NCBI RefSeq assembly: GCF_024868665.1
Contig: NC_079890.1
Coordinates: 4,930,361 to 4,994,360, forward strand
Source: Triplophysa rosa
Taxonomy: Eukaryota > Chordata > Actinopteri > Cypriniformes > Nemacheilidae
Direction: 5' to 3'
Length of the DNA stretch: 64,000 nucleotides
Shown: piece by piece, positions 44,289-63,241 of the stretch
Layout: each line of letters opens with the position of its first letter
How positions within the stretch are numbered: position 1 is the first letter of the stretch
Notes under the pieces: model-generated
The model's input: the letters and a program-made list of their open reading frames with translations, nothing else
The model's database searches: none
Told to the model about the DNA's origin: nothing
Position numbers and translations under genes: made by a program

Positions 44289-46630
44289 TTAAGCAACGCC
44301 CTCCACCAATGTCAGGTTCTTCTTGTAACACTCCAGACTGCACAGTGGAGTCCCAGTCTTGGAGCAGGAGTATTTCTTTAGATTGGAGCATCCAGACACT
44401 CCACAGTTCACCGGCGTGGGAGGAGGAGCTTGGGGTGATGCAGGGGTTGGGTGAGGTATCCCAACAGGGTAGGATACAGATGCACCCTGTGCAGAACTGC
44501 TGTAGCGGACCATGGGGAGCTGGGCCTGTTTTGACTTGCGCTCCCTCATACTCTTGATCTTGGCTTTGCTGGTCTTGGTGAGCCTCTCGATGGTCTGATT
44601 CTTGCTCTCCTCTGCTTTCTTGGCGGCCTGAAGACGACGTTTGCGGGCACGCTCTTCACGCTTCTGCATCATCTCCGCCGTGAGCTCCTTCTCCTTGTAT
44701 CCCATGGGGAGCTCTAGTAAGGGCTGGCTTTGATGTTTATGTAGAAGCGCTTTCTGTTCAGATAAAGAAAACACTTGATTGAATTCCGAAGCTGGGTGCA
44801 TAACTAATCCTCTCCTGTGTTTGTATTATATTGTGATCAATTTTAGCTTTTTTAGTTTTTTCAACCTACTTGTCTAGCTGTAAGCAAAGACTCGTCGATC
44901 TCTTTCTTCAGCTCTCCATTATCATCCAGCTCTCCCTTTTCCAGAGCATCTAGCCACCTCTCCTCCTCATCCATAGGGACTTCCAGAAGTGAATATGTGC
45001 CCATGTCTGGCAGTGGAGATGGGTCAAGGTTGCTGTCTTCATCTGTGTATAACAAACAACAAAAAATATATACATGTTCATGGCACAAAATGATTTGGGT
45101 CAGATGGATTGGTCCGGAACGACAGAGCTCTGATGTCAAAATTAGAGTCGGTCCGGGATTAACGTTTAAAATGAATACTCGACTAAATCTGTGCGTAGAT
45201 ATGTTACAGACTAATCAGATTGTTTTTCATTACGTACTTGAACCAGTATTTAAAAAATGTAAACAAAGAGATGCTGGTTTTGCCTGTTGTTGATATATAT
45301 CAGTTGTAAAGAATCGCAGTGCGCTTATAGCAGGACGTTAAGTTATCAGTGTCCCAATGTGAAGTGAGCTAGGGTCCTTACCAGTGCCCAAACCCGTGTA
45401 CCTGCTTTATTTCATTTTTATTGCTCGGTATGTATGACATTATGCCTACATGACAGTAGTTCACTCACGTCGGTCATCTCAAGGCAACATTTTCACCCCA
45501 ATCGCCCAGTCACTCACCCAGCCAGGCTCTGTACTGCTCAATAGGGACTCCCTCTGAAGGCACATCATCATCAGAGTCTTCATCCTCATCATCATCATCA
45601 CTGTCTACATTCAGCGGTGACACCACACGCAGAGAGTCCGGGATCACTGTAAACGTGGGCACACTTAAAAAAGGAAAGAAGTCACCTCTCGTTCATCTGA
45701 TCGCTTTGATAAGGTTGGGTGCTATTTCACTTTAATTATAACGTTTTTTAAGATGTATTTTTTAGGGCCTGGGCAGAAAAATGTCACGAAGCTCAGAAAA
45801 GCACGACACGGTTTTTATTCACATCTATTCACGAGAAAACAATGTGAAATAGCATTCAGTCCTCTGAATCTATGAACTGTCTGTGACGTCAAACTATAAA
45901 CTTTATTAACTTAAACTCGTATTGATATTATAATGAGTAAAATGCAAAAGCTTGTAGTTTAACCAGCAGATTACTAAACTACTACATACCAGAAACTGAA
46001 AGTCTCATATGTGTCAAAGAAATATGACTAACAATGCACTGCTATCAAGCAAAACACAAAAGATTTCAAAAGCACAGACCTTTTGGTGCCTAATGTTTGT
46101 CCTCCTAGTTTGATCTTGAGTTTGAGTTGAGGGGGTTTGAGTACCATGCCGGAGTCCGACTCCAGAGCCTCAGAGGAGAAACTGTGTCCATCATCCCGAT
46201 GATGCTTCTTCTTGTGTTTCTTGTGCTTTTTGTGTTTCTTCTTGTTGATATAATCGTCCCCATTTCCTTAAGAACACATGGTATCTTTTAGCTGATCAGG
46301 GACCAGTCAGAATAATAAACAGACACTCCAGCTGGCCAGTATGAAGCACGTACCCTTTCCCTTGTTAATATCTGACATTTTGAAAATCCACAAAGACAAA
46401 AACATAATTTCGAATGTCAATGATCTTAAAAAAGAATTAAACATGATCCTCCCTGTTAGTAAGGGTTATAGCCTCATTTACACTAATATGAAATAGTAAA
46501 CACTATGACTTTCCTTTAACTTACATACATTATATCTGACTATTAGGCCCGCATACTCATACATTGCAACACTTTAAAAACACTTACCGGCTAGAAACCT
46601 GGGATGTATCATGTCTTTCCTTTTCCCCAT
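44289..46630 (-). CDS. ino80b: INO80 complex subunit B (Ino80b, PAPA-1), complete
   Basis: Minus-strand coding exons: 46588-46630, optional 46354-46371, 46080-46266, 45518-45663, 44870-45042 and 44289-44753. Without the optional exon this gives 337 codons plus stop, against 356 in human. All splices are GT/AG and keep frame. In order the protein has a Lys/His-rich stretch (KKKHKKHKKHKKKHHRDD), PQLKLKIKLGGQTLGTK, SVPTFTVIPDSLR, an acidic Asp run, PIEQYRAWLDEDSNLDPSPL, RWLDALEKGELDDNGELKKE, a basic coiled region (KREERARKRRLQAAKKAEES, KNQTIERLTKTSK), and a C-terminal HIT-type zinc finger (CGVSGCSNLKKYSC...CSLEC). It is a nuclear subunit of the INO80 chromatin remodeller. The start at 46630 (MGKRKDMIHPRFLA) is preferred for its GTAAGT donor; a start at 46378 (MSDINKGKG) is also possible. 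Confidence 0.92.
46354..46371 (-). other. ino80b: Possible 18-base microexon of ino80b
   Basis: On the minus strand an acceptor (tgtcag) at 46372-46377 is followed by 18 bases and a GTACGT donor. It would insert six residues (DINKGK) in frame between the first exon and the exon at 46266. The alternative is that the same stretch is the end of a different first exon starting at 46378. Confidence 0.4.
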
Positions 46631-48162
46631 GGACACACAAATTTGCCTGGCCTTAATGAATAACCATAACAGTAATCTTAATACACATATATCACTTTAT
46701 ATATTTAGCTACATGACGTACCTAAACCTAACGCTAGCTAAAAGCAAACGTGCGAGATCTACTTGAAATTATGCGCCAGATGCAGGAAATGAATGCTGTG
46801 CTCTTATTATAGTAAACTGCGTTAATGAATAAAACACAGCATGACGCAGATATCAGTTATGAGACGATACAGAACAATACGCATATTTTTGTGAATAATA
46901 GTTGTAGCCTAGCATTTTAGCGGTGTTTACTGAGCAGCGCTAGAGTGCCAAAGGATTGTGGGAAATGTTGTTTAACCTTGAAAGGGGCGGGGCTTGTTTG
47001 ACGTGTATAAACAATTTTCTTTTTTTTTTTGCTTTTCAGCGTTTATTTAGATGCTTTAATTTATCGGTGCATTCAAGAGAGCGAATTATTTGTTTTATTT
47101 TATTTTTTTAAGAGAAAGCCATGATGTGAGATTACGTATGCAGTGAAGAGACGCACTGACGCCCTCTCCTGGTACTGTAACTAAACGTACAGGGCAACGC
47201 TTTTGACAGAAAAATGGAAATTACCACCGTCGTTCCACACATGTAACGAAACGAGCGTATATATTTAACTATATATTAAAATTACTGTATTTTATGGAAG
47301 TCTTTTCCAAAGCATTGTGCTAGCAGCATTGTGCTTTTCCAATCCATTGGACCAGCGGATGTCGGCAAGCAGTGTTGCAAACGCTTGAAAACAGTGAACC
47401 ATTTTGGTTCGGTGTCGATAAACATCGTTTCTCTCATCCCTATATCGGGCATGTTTGAGAAACGATGTGCAGAGTGACTCAAGGGGCGATGTGATTTGGG
47501 GAACTGGTTCAACCGGTTCACAGAGAAGCACCGGTGCTACTCGCAAGGAACTATTCGTTTACTAAGCCGATAGCGTTTGTCTAAGAAACTAGAAACTACA
47601 CAGTCCATAAGGCTTTGCAGGGGGCGCTCTGAGTCCTAAAGGTCAGTAAACATCCCCGAGATATTAGGCATTATTTGCTGTAAATGTGCTTTGGTTATAA
47701 ATGTTTGAACCACTCTCGATGATTTACAAATTTAGCTTGTGCTTTAATATTTGTAATAATACCTGGTTGTTACACTCATGTTGTGCTTTATTTATTTGGT
47801 TGGTTTAGCTTAGCCTCAATTTCACTTACAGAATGTACAGCTTTCACACGTTTTCTAGGACAATCTAAATACTTTATCTCTTCTATTTTTAAGGGTTACC
47901 CTAGGTGTGATTATAAAATGAATGCTTTTGTGCTTGTTACACAATTCGCCTTTTAATTTGCTTTGTATTCTTATATTTTACGTTTACCCATTGGATTTTA
48001 TTCAGATCAAAAAAATCAATTAACTTTACTTTTGTGGCAAGATTTCAGTGACACTGTTGCACAAATCACTATATTATATTTTAATGTATGTATGTGTTTA
48101 TTTATTTATTTTAAAGACAGTACATTAAAATTCATTTTCTCCACTTTTCTCCATTTAGAAAC
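46631..48162. promoter_or_regulatory. Divergent intergenic region between ino80b and aadat
   Basis: About 1.5 kb separates the ino80b start (-) from the aadat start (+), so a shared or paired promoter is likely. No TATA box is convincing. An acceptor (tttag) just before 48158 shows that aadat has a 5' non-coding exon upstream that I could not place. Repeats ending ggtgacg or gcaggggg are not evident. Confidence 0.45.
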
Positions 48163-54312
<6,150 letters not shown>

Positions 54313-54324
54313 ATCACAAATAAA

Positions 54325-55384
54325 ATCCTGCGGTCACATGCCACAACTGAAAATCTGAAATTCTATAAACCTCAGTAACGTCATCATTACAGTAATCCTT
54401 TATTCCCCTTTTAAACCAAATTTTCACACTCCAGTCAATATCAGATAACAACACTTTAATTAAAATATCACTATGATAATGAATATCATTTGAGTATTAA
54501 GTGTGGATTACAACACATCACGATAAAACTTCTTTTTATAAGGAGATTCATTTGATTTCAAAACTTTAATGTAGTTTAAAGAGTAACGTTTGACAGTGAT
54601 ATGGATGTATTTACTTGTTTTAAACCATGCAAGTAAGTACTTAACCTCAACGCAAGTTCACCAGCTTAATGAGTGTGTGTCTTGTTTCTTTCACACAACA
54701 GAGCTTTGTATACAGTACTCAGGGAAAGGGCTTCTTAAGAACTTGGACGCTCTTTTTTGCATGAACTTGGGAGTGTGTGTATTTTGCTTAGATGGCTTAT
54801 TCACCAGTTTCTTTTAAGTTTTATCAGTTACGCAAACCGGTAATAAAGATACTTCTCATCAAAAGTGGTCAAAGTGCTGCAAAAGTGAATTGACATTGAC
54901 CAACAAGAGCGGTTTTCTTGAATCAAATGCGCAAGCGAGTAGACAGTTTACTGAATGCATTACCAGACAATTTTGGTCTCAGACAATTCAAACAGGATTT
55001 ATGCAAGTTGCCATGTATACAAAATAGAACTGGGACTACCATGACGTTGATGTTAAATGGTAAAATCATGGTACTTTGATTGATGTAATGGTGCTAAATG
55101 TATAATATATTCATATATAGGCTACCATCTGATACCATCTGACGCTGCTTGATACCACCATGGCATTACCACTGTACATGTATGCAAAACTGTGATATTT
55201 ACCTGTGATTTTAAGTTTAGATTCAAAAATAAAAAAGCAAATATGTTTGCCGTTATGTGTGTCAACAGGGTGAGCTTTTCAGGGTTATGCCACTTTATTT
55301 ATATAAAACTAGATCACCATAATGTTTTGGACATGGCACCAGGGCAATGTAATTTTAGTGCTACTATAGTATTCTTTCACATTT
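54325..55384. other. aadat-mfap3l intergenic, first kilobase
   Basis: AT-rich sequence after the aadat polyadenylation signal. No gene, paired termini or RNA gene is recognised. Confidence 0.5.
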
Positions 55385-56156
55385 ACATTGTCATTTAGCA
55401 GACGCTTTTATCCAAAGCGACTTACAAATGAGGTAAACAATAGAAGCAATTGCATAAGGACAACAAAAAGCACAAGTGCAGTAAAACTGGTCTCATATAG
55501 CCTACCACAGTATACAAAGCAAAGTAGAAAGAGTAGAGAAGAAATATACGTCAGAACTGGTCGGTCAGGTGCTGACGGAAGAAATGTGTTTTCAGCCGAT
55601 TCTTAAAGATGGCTACAGAATCTGCTGATCTTGTGGCAGCGGGCAGATCATTCACAAATGTGGAACAGATCCAGAGAAGGTACGTGAGAGTGATTTTTTT
55701 CCCTTTTTGGGATGGCACAAGACGTCGTTGGTTTGCAGAGCGTAGGGATCTGGCTGGTACATAAGTCTGCGAGTGAAGATAAGGGGGTGCCGAACCAGTG
55801 GTGGTCTTGTAGGCCAAGAGCAGAGCTTTGAATTTGATGTGAGCGACTGTAGGGAGCCAATGTAACCTAATGAAGAGAGGAGTGACGTGTGCTCTCTTCG
55901 GTTCATTGAAGACCACTCTTGCAGGTGCATTCTGGATCATCTGTAGCGGTTTGGTTGTGCAAGCTGGGAGTCCAGCCAGTAGTGCATTAGAACAGTACAG
56001 TCTCGACTAGGACTTGCGTAGCGTGCTCGGACAGGAAAGGTCTAATTTTCCTAATGTTGTAAGGATGAAACTACAGGACCTGGTGGTGCTGGCAACATGA
56101 TCCGTGAAGTTTAGCTGATCATTGATTACCCCTCCCAGGTTTCTGGCCGTTCTAGA
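55385..56156 (-). mobile_element. L2/CR1-type LINE 3' fragment
   Basis: On the minus strand, 55551-55940 encodes the C-terminal region of a LINE reverse transcriptase (RAHVTPLFIRLHWLPTVAHI, then TTGSAPPYL, then RLKTHFFRQHL). It is followed by the typical 3' end, seen on the plus strand as tcatttagcagacgctttta at about 55390. A plus-strand gcagacgcttttatccaaag segment is the family hallmark. The 5' part is missing, as expected for a truncated LINE insertion. Confidence 0.85.
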
Positions 56157-56579
56157 GCATACTAAAGTATGAGCATACTACAAAAGTATAGCATACTTAA
56201 ATTCCTTTATACAGTATGAACTTATGTAACGATACAGTACTAAAATAAGCCTTCTTGCTTTTGTAAGTTAACTAAAATAGGTTATTCAAACAGGGTGTGA
56301 AAGTGAGCTTATTTCATATCACCACCCGGCAGGAAAAACTGGGTCAGTTAGTAAAAAAGCGGAAGGGGAGGGTGGAATTGGTAGACTGTATGTGAACAAT
56401 ATAGGAGGAGTTAAAGGCCAAAAATAACACCTCACTTTGCTCTGCGTTCTCCGTCAGAAACGTTCACCGGTTATCTAATAGTGAATGAGGTGTCGAGTAC
56501 ATTTTTCGAGATCCTGTTGGGTCGAGACGCAATCATTCGCTATAGAACGGAAACCCTTTAACGTTAAACAGAAGCTTTA

Positions 56580-57997
56580 ACACTTGCCATGCCAGGACAA
56601 GAAACGAGGGTTAACATTAACTGCGGAGAGCACCATGACGTAAGTTTACGCTATTTAACGTTTAAATACATCATTTTAAAGCAGTCTGTTGATATAACAA
56701 AAGGAAGCGCGGCTGTTTTGAGCTAACGTTATTCGGCTAGCAGCGTGTCCAGCGACTATTCACACGATCCTTTACAGGGTGATTGTATTAATGTAATGTT
56801 ATGTGCAAACTTAACATATGAATGTATCTGTCCTAGTGTTAAACTGTGGATTTTAATATGGTATAATGCGCTTTGTCTGTTCCTGAGCGGATATTGTCTC
56901 GTCATATGACGTTAACGTTAGTTAGCCGCAGGTAGCTCGAGCTGTTTTGACAGATTTAAGTTAACGTTAAACGTTTCAGCAGAACATTTAAGATATTACA
57001 GCGGTGTAAATATCACTAAACACAAACGTTATATCTTATTTCAGTTGGTTATTTATTGTAGTAAGTTAGGTATTAACGTTAACGTTACATATGTGGATAT
57101 GTTTGCACACATAAGCTAATAGACATGATCTAATACATACATGTTACCATTAGACTTATCTTTAGTCGTGTAACCTTCATAATCATTGGTCCATTTTGAC
57201 TTAAATGTAAGTTTATTGCTCTTTATATACGCCAGTAACTGTTAGTTTAGTAATACTCTGTATTTGCGGTTGTAAATTGGATGAATGTCCTTACCTATGT
57301 TAAATGCCAAGTGACGACATATATTGCACGTTATAATTGATTTTAAGTTATTTTAATTACTGTAAATATATTTGGAGTGCTCTTTTTTAAAGCATATTGT
57401 AGTGTTTTTGGCCTTATACAAGTCACTTTGTATGCTTACAAGTCTTGTTATTCTTGTTTGGTAAGATCACACGAGGGGGAGGAGTCCAAGCTTTAGCTAA
57501 ACTTGAGTTACAAGGCCTTATCTTGGTAAAACATGTCTGTTTTGATTAAATGTTTTTCCTCTTTTCCTTCATGTTTTCAGTGATGCGTCTGCAGAAAGGA
57601 TCTTTCACATCAGTGGCTCGTCATCCTCTTGCTGGGAGGCTTGCAGATAACCGGTTAATGTAACATGAGGACCAGTGAGAAATTAGATCTCATCTAGGTT
57701 GATACAGAATGGCAGAGAAAATGAACCGAGTCAACAGATACTTCATCATTTATTTAGTGTCCGCGATCAGTTTCTATTGCACGGAGACTTTAAATGTCTC
57801 GGCAGTGGATGAAGACGGCGCCAAGAACTCGACCATGTCAGATAGTGGCACAGTTCCTATGGTTCTTACCAAAATGAGCCAGATCATAGCCCGGGAGGGG
57901 AGCTGTGCTTTAATTGAATGCAATATTACTGGTGACCCTTTTCCAAATGTCCATTGGTTCAACTCGCATGGGCATCTGCTTGACACAACGAACAGTG
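56580..57997 (+). CDS. mfap3l: Microfibril-associated protein 3-like, 5' part (first coding exon)
   Basis: A probable 5' non-coding exon ends at 56639 (GAC|GTAAGT). The coding exon has an acceptor at 57580 (gttttcag), an ATG at 57709 and a donor at 57998 (AGTG|GTAAGT). It gives 96 codons: a signal peptide (YFIIYLVSAISFYC), a short Thr/Ser/Asn linker, VPMVLTKMSQIIAREGSCAL, and the first half of an Ig domain with Cys in ALIEC and Trp in VHWFNS. Human MFAP3L has the matching [20 protein letters not shown] as recalled. The second, longer coding exon (rest of the Ig domain, transmembrane segment, cytoplasmic tail) would lie beyond the window. The protein is a single-pass membrane Ig protein. Its place after aadat matches human linkage and supports the identity. 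Confidence 0.85.
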
Positions 57998-58199
57998 GTA
58001 AGTTGACAGTACTAACACCTGTATTTGTTTTGAAAACATTATCTAAATGAATTACACGAACCAGCATTTAATAAAACAGTCGCCCCAGAATAGAAATTAA
58101 GGACACGTTTAAAAAATGTGGTTACGTGGTATGGTATGTGAAAGGCGGGCGCTGCATAGATCAGTAAATAGACAACTACAACAATGTAGTTAGGTGTAA

Positions 58200-58330
58200 A
58201 CATACTCACTAAAACAGTTGGGTTAAAATTGACCCAACAAATAACCCAGTGCTGGGTTACTATAGCACTGACCCATTGTTGGTTATTTTAACCCAATAAA
58301 TTGGGTTACAACTTTAACCCAAAGTTAAAG
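58200..58330. mobile_element. Short palindromic MITE
   Basis: A compact inverted repeat built of aacccaac/gttgggtt motifs: gttgggttaaaattgaccca on the left and, on the right, ttaacccaataaattgggtt. There is no ORF. Several further aaccca copies make a local hairpin. Confidence 0.6.
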
Positions 58331-59375
58331 GTTATTTTTGCCAACGTGTTATTTATTATTTTATTTTTATTGTTATATTTGTTGTTTATTATTTTTGGCT
58401 ATCCTATTTATTATTATTTTATTGCCGTGTAAACAATTAATGCACAACATAGAAATACCTTTATAATTCTTTGCAACCAAAACTTATTGTATATTTGGAA
58501 ATAGTTGTTTTATTAATGTACTTCCTTTATCATAAAGTTACTAGCAATTAAGTATCATTTTACAAGTATCAAATAAATAAATAAACAGAACAGAGGCTAG
58601 TCTAGCTTATACAATTATAAACTACCTAAGCAAAAGCTTCCAAACAGCAGCACCACCAGGCTTGGCATACTCCAAAATGTAAATAAACAACGCGTATCAA
58701 CTGCTTGTTAAAGACGGTCTTCCTCCAGCATCATGCTTCCCACAATAACTAATACTTAAGAGGAACCGGTTTTATCCCCAAGATGCAGAACATGAAGGTC
58801 TTCCATTGCTCCTCCTGATACTGAATGATGTTTGTTCCAACCTATAAACGGATATTCTCTTTTGTAAATATGCACACATACACGGTATTATTAATATTAT
58901 TACAATAATTATTTATAATTAAAGCTGTATTGTCAAAAATGATGTACAGTCATCGTTCAATATGATGAAGAATTAAGAGGTCTTTACATCTTAAGGCCCG
59001 GGCATACTTGACTTTCCGTGTCCGTCTCGTGCAGAAACGCGACCGTACAGCTTCCTGCGCATACTCATCACGGATTAAGCGCAGAAGTCAGAGTTCAACA
59101 CATGCGCAATACAAATGAGTATGTGTGCTCTACCAGACCGTCAGAGGGGCAGCGCTGAGTCGCGTCATTCACAGACCCACTGCAAATTAATGATTGAGGA
59201 AGTGTTTTCGCCATTGCAAACAATCCGAGCACACAGCAAGACAACAAGAACAACAACCATACAGTATGGAGAAGGGTATGCTTCTTAGCTTGCTGTTCTA
59301 GGTTTCAGCGTGTTGGTTTTGTATTACTCTTCTTCGACAATGGCACACTGCACACTTTCTGTGTGTGTATTGACT

Positions 59376-60480
59376 AGGGGTGGGCCGATCCCCATACTCT
59401 GGATCGGTATCGCGTCGATACGGACAATTTTTGCTGGATCGGGTATCGGAAGTGGCGGGACGATCCAAAATCCGATCCTGTGCTGAATAATATTATCAAG
59501 CTTTAAGAAGGATGAGCTATTAGGAAACCGCTGTAAGAGTTTTCTTGCGCTTAATTTGAACATTTTCTTATGTCATGCGATAGCTTTATGTGAGGAGAAA
59601 ACAAAAGATCATTAAGTTCATGAAAACTCCGCTACTGCTGTCATCTGTCACTCTACATTCAGCATAGCCTAACGTTACTCTAGTGTTCGGTGACAGTCAG
59701 GATGCTACTCTTTCCTAGACGTTCCAATGTTTGAATTATTTCTGCATAATCACTAGATAATAGTCTTTGGTTTTGTCTAAAAGGATTGTATTTTGCTGGA
59801 GTTGGTAATCACTGATGGGTGTCTTGGATTAAAGAATTGGAAGTGGTCAGAGTAAAACGCGTCACTCACACACTTTAACCTCAAACTGTTGGAAGGATGC
59901 AATGCACTTTGTGTAAAACATATAACATATCTCTTACCTTTGTGTTGTGACTGTTATGAAATTCAGAAGAAGGTGCGTTAAGCTCATCAAGGTGGATGTA
60001 TTAAGCGCATCATTTCTGCGCCCGAGACGTGCACAATACCTGTAAATAAGAGAATGAATGAAGCGCATCATCCAGCTTCCAGAATGCACAATACGTGTAG
60101 AGAAGCGGATCCATTAAGCGCATCATTCTGCACCCAGAATGGGCATGGGCCCTTTTGTGCCACTTTACATTAGAGCAGAGATGTACAGTAGTGAAGTATT
60201 TTCACTTTTACTCGTGTACATTTTTCAAGTATCTGTACTTTATGAGAGTTTTTTTTACACAAAATGATTGCACTACATTATAAAGCATATATCATTATGT
60301 TCAGTCAACTCTCATAAACACGTTATAGTTTTGTTCAATATAATAAAATACATGCAATTCTACACTGATCAGAAAAAAGCAGTACTAGTATCGGATCGGG
60401 ATCTGTATTGGCCGATACTTACAATTCAGGTATTGGAATCGGACCCTTCTGATGACGAAATTTGTGTCATGAGGACGGCG
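59376..60480. mobile_element. hAT-like element, right end truncated
   Basis: The left end reads aggggtgggccgatccccat with ggatcggtatcgcgtcgata. Near 60388-60450 the mirrored part gtatcggatcgggatctgta and ggccgatacttacaattcag appears, but the expected gggcc...cct terminus is missing. Contents are non-coding. Confidence 0.6.
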
Positions 60481-61189
60481 CGGGAACGCCTGTAGGGGTC
60501 ACACTTTTCCTATTGAATTTAATTGTGAAAACTAGTGCACAATGTTAATTTCATGTGTCATATGATAGATTATATAAATGTATTATTATGTACACGTTTC
60601 ATTACATATTTGTTTAAATGTCAAAAATGAAACAATTTAGGTTCTTTTTCACATGACTGTACTAACAGGAAGTTTTCAGACATTAGTCTCTTACCTGCAA
60701 ATTTGTCAGTTAAGGCTTCAGGCTCCCACTTCTTAAGTTTTCCTTTGCATATAATCTCTCTAAAAGATAGACAAAATATATTGAAAGCTTGTCAATGAAG
60801 GTCATTGCTGCAATTCTGTTATACCAGAAAATGAAACTGAGTATGAGGCAAGCCTCCTCGTGTTTTGTGGTCAATGAACGGCCAAAAAAAAAATGTATTG
60901 GCTGCTATTTCCTTAAAAAATATGATGAAAGTAATAAATGTAACGAAATAAACTTAACACACTCGTCATTTGAATTCCGGTGCTTTTGACTGAGTGGCGC
61001 TGCAGCGGTTGGAAGCCCTGACACTTCCGCTGGGTCCTAAATCCAGAAATCTCTGCCAAATATCTAAAATAAAATATGATTTACACAAAAGTTTATTACT
61101 TACCTAAAAGTTTCGGACAAAGAAAAGCAAAGCGAGAGGGGTTCCCAAACAATTATTTTTATCTTAGTTTAAAATAGGTTGGTTATAAA

Positions 61190-62608
61190 CAGTGTTGGGG
61201 AAAGTTACTTTTAAAAGTAACTAGTTACAATATTGAGTTACTCTATAAAAAGTAACTAAATACAGTACTTGGGTACTTTTTGTGGAAAGTAACTGAAAGT
61301 ACTTTTGCGTAACTTTTGCGTTACTTTTTCCTCACCTAACTGATGCTCATGCTTTTCCAGACTTTGCTGTTCTTTAGTGTTTAACACTGTAATGCATTTA
61401 ACAATCCTATATAGCCTATAACACACCTTTATTTTCTTTAAAAAACACATTTCAAATATTTCCTGACCAGTAGTCCTCCACCTCATCAGAGCTCTGCTTA
61501 CTGTTGACACTGGTAACTTCGGTGTCACTCTCCATATTTACTGTGTTTTGACAGCGTGGCTAGTTGCACAAGATGGCGCCAGTGAGCTTTTGGGACGGCA
61601 GAGTCGTTTCCAGTTGTATAACACTGTGTGGGAAAAAGGAGGAATTTTGGCCGGCAAATATTGGTGTTTTTTTTTTTTAGGTTTAAGAAAGTAATATACA
61701 AGGGATATGACAGATCCTCTTTGCATTGCTGAGCACTTCGTTGAGCCAAAACAACTCGATAGTGTTATACGAAATTATGATTAATCTAATATATCATATA
61801 TTACTAATATTATATAATATTATTTTGAGGGGAAAATTACATTTAACATATTATGTTGTATATATGCTGGTATTTGGTGAGGAGACTAACAGATGACAGT
61901 TGTTTCCTCTCTTTCTCCCATGCTCCGCCCACTCCCCAACCCTTCTTCTAACAGTGACCATGCCCATTTAAATCTGCAGATCTGTCTGTGCGTGCTGCGC
62001 CACAAACAGCCGAACACAGCTTATGTTTACATTCACGAGGCATGAGACCATTGATTGCTGTTGCGTGTCATGACTTGCGCTAATTTCGCGATCTGAAAGT
62101 TATCTTCCAAACATGATCGGCATTTGCAAGACAATTGATTGCTGTTGCGACTCGTGAATCACGCTAATTTCACGATCTGAAAGTTATCTATTGAGCATGA
62201 CCGGCATTTGCAGGCATTTTGTCCATGGTGGCAAGTGCGGCCACACTATAGCTCCACATCTGAGCTCTGGCCTCCCATCGCTGTGTCAAGGGTTGCCAGA
62301 TTTGCGTAACAAAACACTGCAGCACTGCAGACATGGCAACACTGCTTATGTCTGACTAGCGACTGTTTCTGCGCAAGCATGAGCGATCATGTCAACAATT
62401 TTAATTCAGAATTTCACTTCTGCAGTTTAAAAAATGTTCATATAAATCAATGATTAGACTGAAAAGTAACTCGAGTTACTTGAAAAACAAAGTAACTTGA
62501 GTATCAATATGTAAATTTATAAAGTAACTGCGTTACATTACTCGTTACTTTTACAAGTAATCTGATTACGTAACACACGTTACTTGTAACACGTTACCCC
62601 CAACACTG
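61190..62608. mobile_element. hAT-type element with perfect 8-bp target duplication
   Basis: Starts cagtgttggggaaagttact and ends gttacccccaacactg. Both sides are flanked by GTTATAAA (61182-61189 and 62609-62616), the 8-base duplication expected of hAT insertion. The 1419-base interior has no transposase frame. Subterminal aagtaac repeats are inverted at the two ends. Two near-identical ctgaaagttatc-containing units lie at about 62060-62200. Confidence 0.9.
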
Positions 62609-62638
62609 GTTATAAAAAGCAAGTGTTGGTGTTGACAG

Positions 62639-63169
62639 TAGGGTGACCACACGTCCCGCTTTGTGTTGTACCACACAGCATTTTAACCCCTTGCACGTCG
62701 CATATTGAGAAAATGTCCCGCATTTTCATCAGTCTGTTGGTTTTTAGTTGTCACTTTTTGTCACAGGTTGTGGTTAGTGTATTAAAATACAAATTATTTC
62801 CAAATAATGAAATGCATTATTTAACAATAATATATTTTAAAAGAGAAACTCTTTTTCATTATTTGTTTGTTTTCTCTTTTTGAGAAGATCTTCAGTCTAC
62901 AACATGATAACTCCGCGTCTGATCTGTGCTCAGAATTTAAAGAGACAGTTAACTTAACCTTAAATTGAAATCACCATTAAAATGGTTTTATGTTATATAA
63001 CATTTTATCTAATTATGTTGTAGTTGGAATGGACCAAATAGCAAATACTTTTTACGAGCTAAAAGGTAGAAAAAAAATATAAAAATGTTTAATTCTGTAA
63101 TTATATCCCAGTTTTACGCTACCTTTCAGTGGTGTTCCACATTTAGTTTGTTGGGTGGTGGTCACCCTA
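62639..63169. mobile_element. Second hAT-type MITE with perfect 8-bp target duplication
   Basis: Starts tagggtgaccac and ends gtggtcaccctagt minus its duplicated bases; both sides carry GTTGACAG (62631-62638 and 63170-63177). It is 531 bases and non-coding. It begins only 23 bases after the target duplication of the previous hAT-type element. Confidence 0.85.
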
Positions 63170-63241
63170 GTTGACAGTCGACAGAGATGTACGTTTGTGT
63201 CTATGAAAAAACACTGCATACAAACATGTATACAGTATATA

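Noticed and set aside
55551..55940. 129-codon ORF as a host gene
   Set aside because: It is the C-terminal tail of an L2/CR1-type LINE reverse transcriptase followed by the LINE 3' end.
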